Part shown: positions 61,502-64,000 of the stretch, piece after piece
Layout of the letters: each line of letters begins with the position of its first letter
Numbering within the stretch: the stretch's first letter is position 1
Assembly: GCA_024275415.1 (NCBI GenBank)
Contig: JAJRZD010000059.1
Span: 22,169 to 86,168 of the forward strand
Source: an archaeon
Lineage (GTDB): Archaea; Asgardarchaeota; Thorarchaeia; Thorarchaeales; Thorarchaeaceae
Direction of reading: 5' to 3'
DNA length: 64,000 nt
Notes under the pieces: model-generated
What the model was told of the DNA's origin: nothing
What the model saw: only the letters and a program-made list of their open reading frames with translations
The model's database searches: none
Made by a program: the position numbers and the translations under genes

Positions 61502-62722
61502 ATGGTGACTCTTGTGAAAAGACAACTCAGGACTACTACATTGATCATCATCGGTGCCGCTGTAATATTCCTCATGTCGACATTAGCTCTAGGGTTCCCA
61601 TCACAGACGGGAGCTTGCGACGCATCAGGGTGTCATGATGACCCGGGAGCTATGAGCATCACGGTCACGCCAGAATCTGTGACAGTGGGAATAGGAGAGG
61701 AGTTCACAGTTCTGGTAAGTGTGATCGGAGAAAGTGGACAAGATGCGTGTGTGATGAAATTCCCATCATCAGTAGCTGACAACAGTGAGTTCAGTTATGG
61801 CACACTGGGCAGTGAGGGGAGTGTCCAAGATGGAGACCCTGCCGACCTAGACCCAGATACAGATCAAATGGAAGTGAACTATACGATTGAGGCCCCTTCC
61901 GTGCCAGGTGCCTACACTTTAAGAGTATATGCAGCTCAACACACTCCTCGTTCAATTTATGCAGATATATCAGTGACAGTTACCCAGCCAGTGGGGCCAG
62001 GGCCATCTGTAAATTCCATTAATGCGACTCCGTCAATACCCTTGGCAGATGAGCCAGTCTTAGTAGTCGCCAACGTCACGTCAGATAATGCTATCACAGA
62101 AGTGAAATTACAATACAGCACAGACAACCGAACGAGCTGGACAAACGTGACCATGGAGCAGTCAGATGGATTGTACCAGGCACAAATCCCAGGATTGCCC
62201 GATGGGACTTTTGTTGTGTATCGTGTTGTTGCGATTGACGACCAGGGAGAAGAAACTGTTTCATGGGAGTCAACATATACTGTTGGAGATATCCCATTAC
62301 CACCCCCTGAACCAATGCCGCAGTTTCATTATGGTTGGCTTCTAGGCGGACCGGCGTTGTTCCTTGCATATCTAGGAACCGCTCTCGAATACTATGACGA
62401 AGAGCGATTCACACGCGTTCACGGAATCATGTTGAGTGTGGCATACATCTTGACATCAATCAATGTGTGCTGGCTCTTCTTTGAGGATCCATCGATATTC
62501 ACAGCAATGGATTTCAAGTATCTACTGAATCCAGCGAACACGCTTCTGTTCGTCCATTCATGGCATATCTGGCTTGGGATTATCAGCATGATTCTTGGTA
62601 CATTAGCATTCATCACGCACCTTGGAGGTTGGAAGACCTGTAACCTTGGACTTCCAGCTGTTGTGCTCTGGACAATACTTGGGTTCACTGGGATGTACCT
62701 AGGCATATTCTTCAGGATGTGA
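61502..62722 (+). CDS. Secreted haem-type (CX4CH) protein with b561-like membrane domain
   Basis: The 406-residue protein has a signal or first span (residues 11-31) and a Cys39-x4-Cys44-His45 site (GACDASGCHDD). Two beta-sandwich-like domains follow (about 50-155 and 165-260). A C-terminal four-helix membrane domain comes after a Pro-rich linker, with His residues in RVHG, FVHSWHIWLG and ITHLGG like cytochrome b561. Haem binding is inferred. The following FAD-linked oxidase starts four bases after its stop, so the pair probably forms an electron-transfer module at the membrane. Confidence 0.65.
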   Translation: MVTLVKRQLRTTTLIIIGAAVIFLMSTLALGFPSQTGACDASGCHDDPGAMSITVTPESVTVGIGEEFTVLVSVIGESGQDACVMKFPSSVADNSEFSYGTLGSEGSVQDGDPADLDPDTDQMEVNYTIEAPSVPGAYTLRVYAAQHTPRSIYADISVTVTQPVGPGPSVNSINATPSIPLADEPVLVVANVTSDNAITEVKLQYSTDNRTSWTNVTMEQSDGLYQAQIPGLPDGTFVVYRVVAIDDQGEETVSWESTYTVGDIPLPPPEPMPQFHYGWLLGGPALFLAYLGTALEYYDEERFTRVHGIMLSVAYILTSINVCWLFFEDPSIFTAMDFKYLLNPANTLLFVHSWHIWLGIISMILGTLAFITHLGGWKTCNLGLPAVVLWTILGFTGMYLGIFFRM

Positions 62723-62726
62723 TATC

Positions 62727-64000
62727 ATGACAGAAACTGAAACCGAAATTGCCGTGATCGAGCCTCCTGTGGCAAAAGTCGAAGAATCAGATGTAGTACT
62801 GACTGAATTGACTGCTATCGTAGGAGAGAAAAATGTTTCAACTACAGAGATCGAGAGAGTCGTCTATAGTGGCGATCCTTCCTCATTACCACAATTTCAC
62901 TATCGATGGAAACGACGCTATCTTGTGGATTACGTGGTACGGGTGACAGACGTTGATCAAGTACAGAAGGTGGTAGCCATCGCAAGCTCGCACAGAATCC
63001 CAGTGGTTCCTAGAGGAGGAGCATCAAGCTGTTTAGGGTCGTCAAGCCCATCAAGGGGCGGAATCTCTCTGGATATTAAACGACTCAACCGAATTCTTGA
63101 GGTTTCCACAGAGCCAACCGATATGTTTGTGCGTGTGGAACCAGGAGTGACTTTCGCTACACTTGAAGTGGAACTTGCCAAGAAGGGGGTTGAATTAGGG
63201 ATATACCCGACAAGTGCAAAATCCGCTGTCATTGGAGGTTGGATTGGCTGTGGTGGAAAGGCAGGTATAGGAACACCGCGTCACGGGGACATCAAAGACA
63301 ATGTACTTGAACTTAAGGTCGTTAATGCCTATGGCGTGCTCAGCACGGTCACTGGAGCAGACCTCTCGCTCTTTGTCGGATCTTATGGGACTCTTGGAGT
63401 CATCGTTGAAGTAAAACTGAGAATAAGACAGCGAACATCTGCTGTGCAAACATTGAGCTATGGCTTTGAGCAGTTGACAGATGTGTGCAATGCATTGAAA
63501 GGTGTCGCTAGTCTAGATGAACGGCCATTGTATCTCAAGATTGCCGATGGGAGATTCCAGAGCTATTGCAACCCGCTCCAAAAAGGGAAATATGTGCTAA
63601 GTGTGACCTACGCTGAATCTGTGGGCACTACCCTACAGAATGAGCTCAAGAAGATTGTAGCTGATAACGGAGGGACATTCAATGGGGAGAAGTACTCGGA
63701 AAAAGAATGGGATCTGAGATATGATTGCGAATTCAACCCAAAGGAACACGCTCACACACTGATGTTCCAAGAGCTATGGATAGATGTGGAGCATGTGTTG
63801 GATATCCTATCCGCTTTTGAGAAGACAAAAAGGACACACAAGAACCCACTGCTCTGGTTCGGGATGCTGGGCACAGACACCAACATGAGATTGGAACTCA
63901 TGTCGATGCTGAACCCGGATAAGTATCTCGAGTTCATATCGAGCAAGGGCATCCTTCACAAGATGGTAAAACGTGCGATCAAGCGTGGAGGAGGGCCATA
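62727..64000 (+). CDS. FAD-linked oxidase (GlcD/D-lactate dehydrogenase type), 3' end cut
   Basis: The 424 visible residues show the FAD-binding type 4 domain: IPVVPRGGASSCLGSSSPSR, ISLDIKRLNRILEV, VRVEPGVTFATLEVELAKKG and GGWIGCGGKAGIGTPRHGDIKDNV. The later oxidase domain starts but runs out of the window. Such enzymes oxidise D-lactate, glycolate or other 2-hydroxy acids and pass electrons to a partner, here probably the b561-like protein encoded just upstream. The N-terminal about 50 residues are variable. The reading frame is open to base 64000. Confidence 0.85.
   Translation, partial: MTETETEIAVIEPPVAKVEESDVVLTELTAIVGEKNVSTTEIERVVYSGDPSSLPQFHYRWKRRYLVDYVVRVTDVDQVQKVVAIASSHRIPVVPRGGASSCLGSSSPSRGGISLDIKRLNRILEVSTEPTDMFVRVEPGVTFATLEVELAKKGVELGIYPTSAKSAVIGGWIGCGGKAGIGTPRHGDIKDNVLELKVVNAYGVLSTVTGADLSLFVGSYGTLGVIVEVKLRIRQRTSAVQTLSYGFEQLTDVCNALKGVASLDERPLYLKIADGRFQSYCNPLQKGKYVLSVTYAESVGTTLQNELKKIVADNGGTFNGEKYSEKEWDLRYDCEFNPKEHAHTLMFQELWIDVEHVLDILSAFEKTKRTHKNPLLWFGMLGTDTNMRLELMSMLNPDKYLEFISSKGILHKMVKRAIKRGGGP

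Noticed and set aside
1..64000. CRISPR array, rRNA, tRNA or insertion sequence
   Set aside because: No regularly spaced repeats, tRNA-like folds, rRNA stretches or transposase motifs were found on reading both strands.

Overview
The window reads as a chromosomal segment of an archaeon. The strongest signs are two tandem TFB (archaeal TFIIB) genes, a TrmB-type regulator, an archaeal-style ADP-forming acyl-CoA synthetase subunit, a four-gene sulfhydrogenase-type [NiFe] hydrogenase, HEPN/MNT pairs, and promoters made of BRE/TATA boxes close to start codons. Three leucine-rich-repeat proteins with DLSPL-type repeats, a longin/roadblock-like small protein and a third, aberrant TFB relative suggest an Asgard archaeon, perhaps Thorarchaeota-like. 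That placement is inference from gene content, not proof. No rRNA, tRNA or CRISPR array was seen.

Layout. 1-9.3 kb: a partial PIN protein, a GT-C-like membrane protein, an acyl-CoA synthetase alpha subunit, an LRR protein behind a PLP enzyme, and pyruvate phosphate dikinase. 9.3-17.7 kb: small unknown membrane proteins, an MNT/HEPN pair, a saccharopine-dehydrogenase-like enzyme, threonine ammonia-lyase, a membrane-anchored alpha/beta hydrolase, an archaeal HTH protein and an SDR-type threonine 3-dehydrogenase. 17.9-25.9 kb: a ferredoxin-nitroreductase divergent from TrmB, a GNAT enzyme, a TsaA/TrmO-like protein, a TPR protein, cysteinyl-tRNA synthetase and a run of very small membrane proteins. 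26-31 kb: a LarA homologue interrupted by an in-frame TAG, divergent from a feo iron-uptake operon (feoA interrupted by an in-frame TGA, feoB split into two overlapping genes, a membrane protein, feoC).

31-42 kb is the most unusual part. It holds an EcoRV-like restriction endonuclease with no methylase beside it, two tandem TFBs, a Nudix/macro-domain divergent pair, a HEPN/MNT pair, then a tight minus-strand cluster LRR - truncated TFB-like - helical/LRR, and a solitary N6-adenine DNA methyltransferase. 42-49 kb: an NADH oxidase/CoA-disulfide-reductase-type flavoprotein, a large membrane protein with a zinc ribbon, a lone response regulator and an AT-rich 958-residue membrane protein. 49-53 kb: the hydrogenase operon (beta, gamma, delta, alpha subunits). 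53-60 kb: an OB-fold protein and a giant 2098-residue polytopic membrane protein. The window ends with a zinc-ribbon/CFI-box protein and a two-gene redox module (cytochrome b561-like protein plus FAD-linked oxidase, the latter cut by the window edge).

Metabolically the segment joins pyruvate/PEP interconversion, acyl-CoA to ATP conversion, threonine breakdown, ferrous iron uptake and NAD(P)H-linked hydrogen metabolism, which fits an anaerobic organotrophic archaeon. The strongest candidates for something new are the LRR/TFB-like cluster, the EcoRV-like nuclease, the giant membrane protein and the two stop-interrupted genes at 27.5-28.0 kb.
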